64,000 bases of DNA from the NCBI GenBank assembly GCA_965644295.1, contig CBFFRP010000016.1:89900-153899 (forward strand). The letters run 5' to 3'. Of this stretch, positions 45,201 through 55,738 are shown one piece after another; the first letter of the stretch is position 1, and each line of letters opens with the position of its first letter. Under the pieces are notes generated by a model. It saw nothing but the letters and a program-made list of their open reading frames with translations. It was not told where the DNA came from and searched no databases. The position numbers and the translations under genes are program-made. The stretch is from Paraphysomonas bandaiensis (Eukaryota > Chrysophyceae).

Positions 45201-48200
45201 CAGTCTTCTACAGTGTCCATTGCAAGTATACCGAGTTTGGTCATTGGGCCCAGCCCACCTCTCCTGTTCGCCACATGCAGCCGCTGTGCTTTGTCAGTTG
45301 CCATAAGGTCTATTGCGGGACACTTGGGGTTGTATGATGAGTTAGGCAGTGGGGAAGTCAGTGGCATCGTCGTCATTCGTCTATCTGCATTGCCTATTCC
45401 CAAAACAGGAACACAAAAATCCTCATCTTCATCTGTCATTGTGCTAATAATCTGCGCCAGACCACCACTTTTTCCTTTCAACGCGACCAGTAAGTTCTCA
45501 ATGTCCGGGGCCCTACTTCCCGCTTTGTTCTCAGACTGGATTAATAAAGCAAGTAGTACATCATCTCCCGCTAGGTCCGCTAACTTTCGGGCCATATCCA
45601 GTTGCCCGAGTGAAGCCATGACGTACGCACCGGCAGAGAATTGCCGTGCACACGCACTATTTCTGTGTGGTAGAGTACCCCCACCATAGGACTCAGGATC
45701 AATGAAGAGCTCTTGAAGCTCAGGACGGGCGGAAATTAGATCATTACATGCTTCAGCGAACTTCCCTGCTCTAACTGCTAGTAGGAATTTGGCACCCGGT
45801 GAAATCCATCGGTTGCGCATGAAATCCGCTCCAGTACCTTCATTGGGATTCGCACAGACTCCAGCGGCTATAAGTGCCAGATGAGGAAACCCTGCATCAG
45901 ATACAGCCAGACAAAGGCGACGGGTGGACTGAGACATGGGCAGCGCTCCGCCCTCTGACGAAGCACCTACAAGGGGCTTTGCAGGGATATAGGATATAAA
46001 TAGCGTCTCCAGCAACGAGTTCTTGTAGGATATGATGGTCTCCTCTGCTAATACAGCACTAGGGGCAGGAATAGCAGTTATTGGCTGAGTGGCAAAAGGA
46101 TCCACCGGTGCCTTGTTACGTTTGAGTTCTATTTTAGGAAGAGGTAGATGGAGTAGTGCCAAAGCCAATGGTTCAACGGGAAGACAGGGACGGCACATCA
46201 AAGAAACATACGACTGCCCCGCGACATCTGTAACTGAAGCATAAAGCAAGCGGTCCGGGAGACACCCAATAAGTCTGAGATAACCACTACGCGCTTGGTC
46301 ATGAGAAAGTGTGCATAGGCGTCCACGAGACGTGTCTGACTGAAAGTCCACACCCATTGACCGTGCGAGGCAGTCCATATGTACTGTTCTATGTGAGGAT
46401 ACCAAGTGCGTGTTGCATGGAACAATAAAATCAACCCCTCCTGATTCCAGAGTGAACACGAGGCTGCTGGCAACCCAGCATATGGACAGTGCCCTGTCAG
46501 TTCGGGTAAGAGCGGACTGCTGCAGTCCTTTCCCATCGTTCCAGTACATATTGAGCACACAAAGCTGGGAAGAAAGTATGAGTACTCGATGTGTAGTAAG
46601 CACTCCCACCATGAGACCGCTTGGATCCACCCACATCTGATGACGCGCCGCCGTCGTCTCCGTCTGTGGGAAAGATGTCACAGGGCTCGGCTGCCATAGC
46701 ACTTCTAATATCCTCTCTCCTGGTAAGAATGAAAACTGAGTGGCTGTGCTCGCATCAAACGACATCTCACCCGGCCGAGTGGCATATAGGGTCTGCACTT
46801 CGGAACTGTGCTCGGCATGAGAGCACATGAGAAGCACATTGGGATAATTGATACGGGAAGACCACATATGTGATACGCGCACTGGCAGTTGAGTTCGACG
46901 TCTGTCCACAGCCCTGTCACTCTGAGGAATAAGCTCTACGAACATGCCATCTGTAGATAGGGCCAATATCTCCCACTTTATCCCTTCTGGTGAAGATGTT
47001 TCACCACCAACACAGTAGTATGCTGCGTCCTCATACTGACCAAAGACAGTGTTCATGGTAGAAGTTGCAGCGATGTATTGCACAAAGCATACAGAAGGAA
47101 CAGAACGTAGCTCACCGCCTCCTTCCGCTGATGCCTTAGAGCCATAGTAGGATACTCCAGTAATTAATGCAGTCCAATCACCATTCCCCTCCACGCCACC
47201 GACTACTAAATGGTTTGTCTTAATAACAGTAGGACAAAATAGTCCCGTGATTGCCAAGCTTCCGTTTTCGTCAATGTGTACCCACGTATCTCCGCTTGGT
47301 TTCTCAGCCAGATTAGAAACAGATCCAACCCACACAGCTCCATTTGGCTCTTGAGATGACATGCTAAGTTTAAGTCTATAAAGATTAAAAAAGGAGCACA
47401 TAGGACGCAAAAAGCGGCTCTGTCCGCTGCGTGTGCCCGGTGTGTATACCTCCACTTCAGCCTGAAGCATCAATACTAGTGGCCACCCACCAGTTGTTCC
47501 TGCCGCTCCGGCTTTATTGTGTAGCACCACGTCACCGTCCACATATGCTTCTGGGGGCACCGTGAGTTTCGAAGTTACCGGTGTCAGCCACGTGCATGTC
47601 CGGATCATATCAGAAGAAAGCCCATATGTGTCCATTCTCACAATCTCTCTTCCTGCTCTATCAGAAAGACTATTCGTAGTATGAGAAAGTATTACGACCC
47701 CACCCCCCGTGGGGAGGCAATGTATAGCATACGGTGAGTAATTGAGTGGGTGTTCGGCAATCACCCTCATGTTCGGTTCGAGAAGAGACAGAGCTAACAC
47801 CACAGACTCCCCGCCACCACGAGTGCACAGAGCCAGCACAAAGGGCTCCGATGGATGAATTGTCAGAGATACGACCCTTTCTCCTACCTTCTGAATGAGG
47901 GCATACATACCAAGAGGGGGCTGCTTTGCATCTGAGTTGTTTGGTGTGAATCGAACGTCATAAACACAGATGACGTCACGACGCCCCTCCCCAGCTGACC
48001 ACACCACCGCAGCGATTCGCCCAGCAGGGTCCGTGACTACCTCCCGCGCACTAGTATGATTTTCCTTCTTCGCTGATGGAAGAAGAAGGCCAACTGGAGT
48101 GATTGAATACTTAGAGGATTTGCGGAGCGAGGTTGCATGTTCCGACGCAGTGTCGTCTGCATCAACGTCATCAATTTGCATTCCATCCCCACCTGCGCTG

Positions 48201-48775
48201 TCATCCTCACCACTTTTCATGACAAGAGACTTTCGCAAACTAGAATAATTCCAAATCTGTACATTACCTCGTGCATAACATACAAAAAGAAAGGGTTTGG
48301 TAGGATGGCATGATATACTCGTTATACTCTCTCGATTGCGTTCACCGAGGAGATCCATCCGTATCGGTGACGATGATGTTGCATCGGAACTTGACAGATA
48401 TATTGCAGTCAGAGATGCACTCGTTTTATAAGCCACAAAGAACATGCTATCTCGTGCTTTGGAGGCACATATATGAGATATCTTCTGATTTCTACTCTTG
48501 GAACTGACTCGACATATGGTTGAAGACTTCTCCATATCAAAGTACAGCACCGGGCCTGTGGATGAGTACACCATAAGCTTCATCCCACATACGCATATCC
48601 CAGATACATCAGAGGTGTCAAGGGAGGAGTGCAGGGGACGAATACATCCCTCTATTAGCCCGGAGGACATCTCGATTACATCCATACCAGAGGCGTCTCT
48701 TCTATTAGCTATTAGTTTATCTTCACTGACCACTACAGGGCCCCTGAAGGACGAAGAATTGCGAAGATAAAACAT
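42279..48775 (-). CDS. giant WD40 / LamG-like protein
   Basis: Two exons, 48775-43005 and 42951-42279, with a 53-bp intron, 2147 residues. ATG 48775 is chosen because the in-frame extension upstream is a TATA-like repeat. The N-terminal third has beta-propeller strands (TSISCHPTKPFLFVCYARGN followed by VQIWNYS; VVSLTIHPSEPFVLALC). A helical solenoid-like middle (RKLADLAGDDVLLALLIQS) follows. A LamG/ConA-type domain lies at about 1340-1520 (WTLSVDDDGALIWSF, VSVWTHIAVVVD, VSLFVNGN, YVGCNLSGWRLTEVRVWAD). Then come a Pro/Gly-rich linker (about 1595-1725) and a second propeller-like C-terminus. The propeller plus solenoid order recalls coat or tethering proteins such as the TSET WD40 subunits, but this is only a suggestion. 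No signal peptide or TM was seen, so it is probably cytosolic. A few bases past the stop an open frame resumes (EMEVSFVVDGIILDD), so the C-terminus may be longer. Confidence 0.8.
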
Positions 48776-49198
48776 CGGGGCAGTGGGGTTATGCCCTGTG
48801 TGTAATATGAAACAACCCCAATGAACACCTCTCTGAATATATATATATATATAAGGAGACATAATACACCCACACAAAGGATCGTATCATACATCTGTGT
48901 ATGTATGTGTATGTATGTATGTATGTATGTATGTATGTATGTATGTATGCATGTATGTATGTATGTATGTATGTATGTATGTATGTATGTATGTATGTAT
49001 GTATGTATGTATGTATGTATGTATGTATGTATGTATGTATGTATGTATGTATGTATGTATGTATGTATGTATGTATGTATGTATGTATGTATGTATGTAT
49101 ATATGAAGCAGGACCACAAGAATATTATCATCCAGTTATCTCGTATCGCATTCAATCATAAGTTGTCACATTCATTCCATTACCTCTTTTCTATCCCC
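48776..49198. promoter_or_regulatory. divergent promoter with TATA run and (GTAT)n
   Basis: 423 bp between opposing start codons. An (AT)n run at 48837-48853 lies 60-80 bp upstream of the minus-strand ATG and could act as its TATA box. The rest is mostly the (GTAT)n repeat. Confidence 0.45.
48897..49101 (+). repeat. (GTAT)n microsatellite
   Basis: About 205 bp, roughly 50 units, nearly pure (one GCAT unit near 48948). Confidence 0.97.
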
Positions 49199-50898
49199 AT
49201 GTCTGAACCTATACTTGGAGATATGGTGAGCGATAAAGCTATCAGCAAGAGGAAGAAGAGGAAGCTCGAGCAGCTGACTCCCGATCAGCTGGCTGCTTAT
49301 AATTTGGGTGCCTTCCTCACTACATGCTGTAAGGTAAGCTCTTAATAGATGACTGTGATGATTAGAAGATGGCTGAATTCATGTAATGTGACTGTTTATT
49401 TGCAGGATCTGAATCTGGAGGGTGCTGTTGAGGCGTATAAGAAGGCTAAGAGTAACGGTATCTATCCTCCGAAAGATTCCTTCAATCATCTATTGGCTCT
49501 AGCGGCGGGACTTGGAGAGCAGGGATCGGGAAGCTTCCCTGTTAGGGAGCAAGATCCACCGAGTGACATTGAGGCTGCATTCATGGTGTTTGAAGATGCC
49601 AGACGTGCAGGAGCTGCTATTCAAGAAGCTCCCTATAGCGGACTTATTCGCTGCTGCTCTACCCATGGGCGTAAGGAGGATGGCCTGAAATTACTGCGTG
49701 AGATGCAAGGAGCAAATATTACCCCACGAAATCGCACGTACAGTTCTCTTTTATCTGCTTATTGTGCTAGCGGCGAAGAACCTATCAGTGCGCAACTGTT
49801 TGAAGAGATGACGAGTAAATACAATCTCCAGCCACTGGAAAAAGACTATTTGTCAATTCTTCGACTAAGTGTAGATGTCAACAATTCGTCTCGTTTTTAC
49901 CGCACATTACATGGGCTCATGGAGGATATTCTTGTTCCATCGAAAGAGTTGTGGGGTGTTTTGACGGCTTGGTTCTCTCAGGACGACAGGAAGGATAGAT
50001 TTTCTATTCAAGAATGCCCTGTAGATCCGTGCGGCCACATTTCGGCCTGCGAATATACGTTGCGTTCGATTGAGCTGCGGGATAAAGAAAAACGGCTACT
50101 CCTTGGGGAAATAGAGAAAGGTGTGCTAACCGATGAACCCAGCAGAAGGCGGAAGAATGTTGGAGAGAAGTGGGAGGCCTTCAAACGATGGCTAGAAAAT
50201 CAAACAGAACAAAAAACATTTGATGTCATTTTAGATGGAGCCAATATAGGGTATTATCAGCAAAATTTTGCTGAAGCAACAGGGCGCATAGACTACTTTC
50301 AAATTGAGGCAATGGTTCAATTGCTGCGGAGTATGGGAAGGCACCCCATGATTGTGCTCCATTGCCGTCATCTCTTTGCAGATGTCTTGCCTGACCAATG
50401 CAAAGGTATCGTCGACAAATGGAAAGAGGACAAGATATTGTATACAACTCCTGCAGGGTGTAATGATGATACTTTCTGGCTTTACGCCACTGTGTTCCGT
50501 GGATGTGATGTAGTGACTATCGACGAAATGCGTGACCATCATTTCTCCATGCTTAGCCCCAGGTATGGCATGCGTATATAAATGCATCAGTGGCTTGTGA
50601 CTGGTTTGTACGCAGGTGGTTCCTACGATGGAAGGAAAGGCACCAAATCAAGTTCACTTTTGGAAAGCTTACCAACACACTCTCTTCAGGAACACATGGC
50701 CAAAGACTCCGTGAAGTAGAAATAGCTGTACCGCCTCCATATTCTCGCCGAATACAAAAATATGAGGTAACAAGTGGAATAAATAATCAAACTGAGGCCG
50801 CACCTGTTGACGATGTAGAAGCACTAGGCTATTTTGTACCAGCAGAGGGAAGCGAACTCTGGATGTGCATAACACCAAAAAATAAGACAGATAGCTAA
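49199..50898 (+). CDS. PRORP: protein-only RNase P (PRORP)
   Basis: Three exons, 49199-49333, 49406-50562 and 50616-50898, with introns of 72 and 53 bp, 524 residues. It removes 5' leaders from pre-tRNAs. A basic start (SKRKKRKLEQL) could be a nuclear signal. PPR-type helical repeats follow (VEAYKKAKSNGIYPPKDSFN, FEDARRAGAAIQEAPYSGLI, LLREMQGANITPRNRTYSSL). The NYN metallonuclease has its acidic residues in DVILDGANIGYY (about 318), GCNDDTFWLYA (about 396) and DEMRDHHF (about 417). The last exon carries RWKERHQ and a W-M-C near the end that match the zinc-binding C-terminus of plant PRORPs. The reading frame is open upstream through the GTAT repeat, but ATG 49199 gives a sensible N-terminus. 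Confidence 0.95.
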
Positions 50899-51553
50899 TA
50901 AAATTTATGCTTATGGTACCCCTTCCCTAATAATATCGATATTCTTGCATTCGACTCCCTCAATCAAATGGTGTTTATATGTTATCTTGTGAATAAGCTG
51001 GAACGTTAGAATTGGAAATTCACTGAAATCATCTTCATCTCTTTGCAGCTGAATCACTTTGATTATTCCATATATCACACAAATTTAAACCGCATTTCAA
51101 TATAATGCTATGATAAAAAAGTAATATCTTCTGCATATATTGCATCCCAACAGAGCTCTGCGCCATATATATTCAAACACAGACATAGTTTGCCCTGTGC
51201 TACTTTATTCTAAGTAATCTATGGCAGGAATCTCGCTAGTAGTCTATGTAGTTGATATAATCTTAACCGATAGTAAAGTCTACTACACACTACACTACCA
51301 AAATACGATACAGCTCACAACATATTTTCATATCGGAGAGAAAACTAATTATTCAAATTTTCACTTTGACATCAATAATATCTATTTCTGAATAAGAAAA
51401 CAAGCCACAACACAACGAGGTAACACTACGATAAACATTATCACGATGACTTATAAAACTCTCCCGAGATCATATCGCAATACCTATAGTCGATACCATA
51501 TGTAGATATGTGGTGCTTCGAAGTCGCACAACACATCGTTTTCGCAAATATCA
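50899..51553. other. convergent 3' intergenic, nothing recognised
   Basis: 655 bp, AT-rich, between the 3' ends of PRORP and the adenylate kinase. It presumably holds both poly(A) regions. Confidence 0.5.
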
Positions 51554-52286
51554 TTACGGGGCCGCTGGATCCATCGCAATTTCATCGAGAATGCTCTTAA
51601 TTTCTTCCCATATTTCTTCCTTAGGTCTGTCGCCGTCAACAGCAAGCATCACAGACTCGTAAAATGGGACAATGTCTGACATGTTTTCATGATACGTTTT
51701 TATTCTTGTAGTTACCTTTTCCACAGTATCATCATCTCTCTGAACCAATCTTTGTCTTATTTCGTCATCATTGGGAGGATCAAACATCAAATGATAAATT
51801 TTCCCAGTCTCTGGATCCGACCTTCTACCAGCCACACGCTCCACCAAAACAGAATCAGGGACATCCAACAAAATAAATGCATCGCATCTCACTCCATGCG
51901 ATTTCAATGCCTCAGCTTGGCGTTTGGTTCTCGGAAATCCATCCATCAACCACCCTCTCTCTTGACAATCGTGCTCTTTGATTCTGTCGAGGACGATGTC
52001 AATGATGGCATCATCAGGTACCAGTTCACCATTATCCAAAAACGATTTAACGAATTGGCCTATTTCAGTCTCATCAGAAGCTGCCCTTCGCAGCATATCT
52101 CCCGTAGATAGATGTACCAACCCGAATTCGTCTCTGTAAGACAACACACCCTCATGTTTATAGGTTTATAATTATGTTTATGTAGATTGATTGCTTGGAT
52201 ATATATAACCAAACTGACCTTATCTGTTCACATTGAGTTCCTTTCCCACCAGCAGGGGGGCCTGCTACGATCACAGATAGTGGCAT
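51554..52286 (-). CDS. adenylate kinase
   Basis: Two exons, 52286-52219 and 52133-51554, over an 85-bp intron (donor GTCAGT), 215 residues. It interconverts ATP + AMP and 2 ADP. The P-loop GPPAGGKGTQC sits in the first exon. HLSTGDMLR, GWLMDGFPRTKRQAE and the long LID segment GRRSDPETGKIYHLMFDPP mark a long-type enzyme. The LID lacks the four zinc ligands. There is no targeting extension before MPLSVIVAG, so it is likely cytosolic. It is head-to-head with the secreted-protein gene. Confidence 0.95.
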
Positions 52287-52716
52287 ATTCAACTGCGGCT
52301 TCCTATTGCTTGGTCTCTAGATATGAAGGTGAAGATATGGAGGTGTGTGTCAGTCTCATATGAATTATTTTGGATTGGATAGAATTTTTCTATATGATTT
52401 TTGCCGCTAAAATTGACACTTACGAAATATCGCAACACACTCTGTACACTGCTGTATATCTATTCATAAAATCCCATATTCCCCATTAGTACAACTATCT
52501 GAAAATACAACATATACGACCACAAGTGTAGAAGTACATATGGAAAATATATAGGTACGTAGTCCAAGGTATTCGCCGTATATGAGTTGTAGTGATTGTG
52601 TTCAGTGTTCAGTATGACTGTACAGGAAGTCATCCAGCTGAGCTAACGAAGCATGCAGTCGACAACTGGAGACAGCCATCCACACCACAGTACTTCAAAA
52701 CATCAGGTGAAATATA
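52287..52716. promoter_or_regulatory. divergent promoter, adenylate kinase / secreted protein
   Basis: 430 bp. It holds CACTGCTG (52447-52454), the reverse complement of the CAGCAGTG form of the recurrent promoter core. Nothing else recognised. Confidence 0.35.
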
Positions 52717-53190
52717 ATGAAATGCTTGACTATTGTACTCGCTTGGTTTTCTTTATCCACTGCCCTGGATTTGATTGGCTCGTATCAAGGAACAGCAGAG
52801 TGGTATGAGTTTCTTGTTGACGAGTCGATGCCTCTTGGTGGAGACATAATATTCTATAACCAAACTAATGTGATCGATATATTGGAGCAAAATGGTAAAT
52901 TCATTCGGGGTAAAGAATATTGGCTTAACAGTAAGTCGGAAAGGGTGTATGTGTGTGATGTCTTCGGTATCTTTTCGATGATATCACACTCTTCTGGCGT
53001 ATGGAAGGTTAAAATTGAGGAATATTTCAATAAAGTAGATATTGAAGGTTCTCATGAGCAAATGGAGACACTAGGTCGATTTGATGGCACCTATGACGAA
53101 AAAAATATGGAGTTTACTCTGGATTACACTGGTCGCACTTTATCGAATCAAAAGTTTGGTGCACAGCATTTCACGGCGACTAGAATTTAA
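52717..53190 (+). CDS. small secreted protein, beta-rich, unknown function
   Basis: Single exon, 157 residues. ATG 52717 opens a clear signal peptide (CLTIVLAWFSLSTAL). The mature part looks like a small beta barrel: GSYQGTAEWYEFLV, then IIFYNQTN, WKVKIEEYFNKVD, and a final LDYTGRTL...HFTATRI. One N-x-T site is visible. A lipocalin-like fold is possible from the strand pattern but not supported by a signature motif. Confidence 0.75.
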   Translation: MKCLTIVLAWFSLSTALDLIGSYQGTAEWYEFLVDESMPLGGDIIFYNQTNVIDILEQNGKFIRGKEYWLNSKSERVYVCDVFGIFSMISHSSGVWKVKIEEYFNKVDIEGSHEQMETLGRFDGTYDEKNMEFTLDYTGRTLSNQKFGAQHFTATRI

Positions 53191-54366
53191 ATTACAGAGA
53201 AAGTTTATAATTACATATCTACAGGTACTATTACAAAGTATTTCGTTTACATACTGAGTTTGTTCGTCCTCCTGTCATAAGTAGCAAGTAGTCGCACATT
53301 GCGTTAATGTAACACTTATTAAGCTACTCAATTTTAATATTTTAAAGTGCTTGCTCAATTATTGTGCTGACTAGTATAGGGGACTAAACTTGTTCAAATT
53401 TAGTGTGGAATAGTACTTTGTAGTTTTGTTGCTTGTCTAGCCATGTTTATACGATCATTATTATACACGATAGGTAGTTGTAAAAACTAATGTAGCCTAA
53501 GTATACATAGCCGCTACATTAAAACACTCACACTTTAGTATAATTTTATGTTTGGCAGTATGCACGTATGCACACCTAGTTCTTTCTGTTTTCGTGCTCT
53601 TACACATTTACTAGAAGCTAGAAGTCATATCATGCACGATTGTATGAACTATTCTTTAATAAAAGCATCATATTATGAAAACTCATTGCTGTACCATCGG
53701 TCAATATATTGCTAAAATTGCCCAAGTATTCTCGAATGCTGATATAGCTATGCATGATAGACAATGCATTGTGCTCTTGAATATATGTTCTATGTGACCT
53801 GAATACAGATCCGAGCCACTTGTTCAAAATTCAGTAAAGTTTATGCCTTCAATTGAAGCATCAGATAGTATGTTAATATAAAGGTAGAAGTATGAAATGT
53901 CCATCAGGTCAGCACGACTCTAGCCCTTGTACCCTAATCAATAGTTTGGAGTCAGCTGTTGTGATCGGAAACAACCACAACAACAAGATTATTCACTTGA
54001 GTGCTGTTACGCTATTTCATGTATTTACTTTCCCGAAGGAGTCCATGACGGCACCACATCCTCTAACTGGTCACTGTATCCTTCCGTGTCCACGATCTGT
54101 GCGTCCGTACCTATGAACACATACATAAACCTACAAGTACCTCTGTTTACAATGTACAGCAGTACATATTATAGTGCAGCGGTACTATTCTACACGTACA
54201 CAGGCACTGGAACAACCAGGAACAGGCAGGAGTAGAGTGACATTAACACATACACAGCACACACAATGACAACATGCTCCCACTCGATAGAAACATATAT
54301 AACAACGAATAACCACACTCACCCTGCATGAGGATACTATGACCCTCTTGTAAGGTAACTTCAACA
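53191..54366. other. intergenic, promoter motifs near the right end
   Basis: About 1.2 kb without a gene. In the last 200 bp, upstream of the sulfotransferase, are CAGCAGTA (54159-54166) and CAGCGGTA (54179-54186). Confidence 0.5.
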
Positions 54367-55380
54367 ATGCATGTCTCACTCTATGCACTGCTATGCCTCA
54401 CTGTTGTGTTAATGAGCTCTGATAGCTCACATTACCATACAAGAAAACACTCTCTATCAGGAGCTCCATCGCAAAAACAATGTCCCAATATATCCGAGGA
54501 GATCTATCGAGACACACCAATGATTAGACAGCGGCGGAATGACAGTATTCATTTGGACTTGAAGAATAGATGGTTACATATACCAAAAACTGGTACAAGT
54601 TATGTGTTGACTTTTCTCTCTCTATCTTGTCCAGCATTGCCACATGACTTGCACTTTTCCAGTACAGGATATGGCACTAGTACTGCAGAGCTTATACGGT
54701 CCCACAGTAGTATAATACCGCAGTACTGTTCGCTAAAGCCAGGGGTAGAAGTAGAGGGACATCATCCTCTCAAACTTCACGAGCAACTGGCCCTACTCCG
54801 CGCACCGGATGGAGTATTTCTTGAACGCTACTTCACAATGTTGAGAGACCCAGTCGAGCGTATGGTATCTGGTTTCAACCACAACCACCACGATTGCGAT
54901 TATTGCCGGCCCAATACTACACTGATTGAATATGCGGCAATGCATACTCAGTCGCCACACATTGGTCCTGCTGGATGCATGACCAAGATGCTTCTTGGTG
55001 AAGACTGCGGTCGTCGTTATCCCGCACGAGCGGGTCTCGAAAGAGCTAAGAATATCCTCAAAAAGTTCTTTTTCGTAGGAATAATGGAGCAATGGGAGTT
55101 GTCTATATGTTTGACCCATGCTATATATGGGTTTCGAATAGTCGGTGCACCAATGCAGTCCCAGTTTGTTCACGCTCGACAATCTAATATTCCGTCTGAC
55201 AAGGTAATGAAGCAGATAGCAGAGTTAAAAGAATTCTACAAGGCAGATGCCAATGGAATCCGCCCCGATCACTATGATTGGGTTGATGCAGAGCTATATG
55301 AGTATGGCTTAGAGCTATTTTGGGGAAATGTGGAGCGCTTTGGATTACAGTCATATTCACATATAAATAAACATTGGTGA
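54367..55380 (+). CDS. Golgi-type carbohydrate sulfotransferase
   Basis: Single exon, 337 residues. The N-terminal hydrophobic segment (YALLCLTVVLMSS) serves as signal or type II anchor. PAPS is bound by the 5'-phosphosulfate loop LHIPKTGTSYV (about residue 70) and the 3'-phosphate loop MLRDPVERMVSGF (about residue 158). This pair is characteristic of the heparan/chondroitin sulfotransferase family acting on polysaccharides in the Golgi. In algae such enzymes make sulfated wall or extracellular polymers. The acceptor is unknown. Confidence 0.85.
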   Translation: MHVSLYALLCLTVVLMSSDSSHYHTRKHSLSGAPSQKQCPNISEEIYRDTPMIRQRRNDSIHLDLKNRWLHIPKTGTSYVLTFLSLSCPALPHDLHFSSTGYGTSTAELIRSHSSIIPQYCSLKPGVEVEGHHPLKLHEQLALLRAPDGVFLERYFTMLRDPVERMVSGFNHNHHDCDYCRPNTTLIEYAAMHTQSPHIGPAGCMTKMLLGEDCGRRYPARAGLERAKNILKKFFFVGIMEQWELSICLTHAIYGFRIVGAPMQSQFVHARQSNIPSDKVMKQIAELKEFYKADANGIRPDHYDWVDAELYEYGLELFWGNVERFGLQSYSHINKHW

Positions 55381-55738
55381 CCGTAGTATGATGAGTATAT
55401 ATCATTTTTGTTGAGAGGTATTTTGATGACGTTTGTAACATTCTGTGCCAGTTATGCTATAAAGTATTAGTCATAAGCGGAGCACTGAAAACAGCTAGAA
55501 AATATTAAGCTAGATATGGTTCACACTGAATGATCTATTTGCTCTACTTATTTATCACATATTGGCTCGCACTCCTGTGGGGGTCATCCAATGTCACCCA
55601 TAAAGAACATTATTCATGGACTTCAAAGTCTACATGGTGGTGTAACATATACACATTTACTATAGCGCCTAAATAATAAAAAACAAACCATTCGACAACA
55701 ACGAAAGGTTCTATGATATTATTTACAAAATACCACAC
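55381..55738. other. convergent 3' intergenic
   Basis: 358 bp between the 3' ends of the sulfotransferase and methyltransferase genes. Nothing recognised. Confidence 0.5.

Noticed and set aside
43566-45689. Long plus-strand frames (205 and 276 codons) opposite the WD40/LamG gene
   Set aside because: They are antisense shadows of a coding exon with biased codon use, are Ser/Pro/Gly-rich without domains, and have no separate promoter.
48821-49198. N-terminal extension of PRORP through the GTAT repeat
   Set aside because: The frame is open, but the residues are pure repeat (MYVC). ATG 49199 after the repeat gives a normal basic N-terminus.
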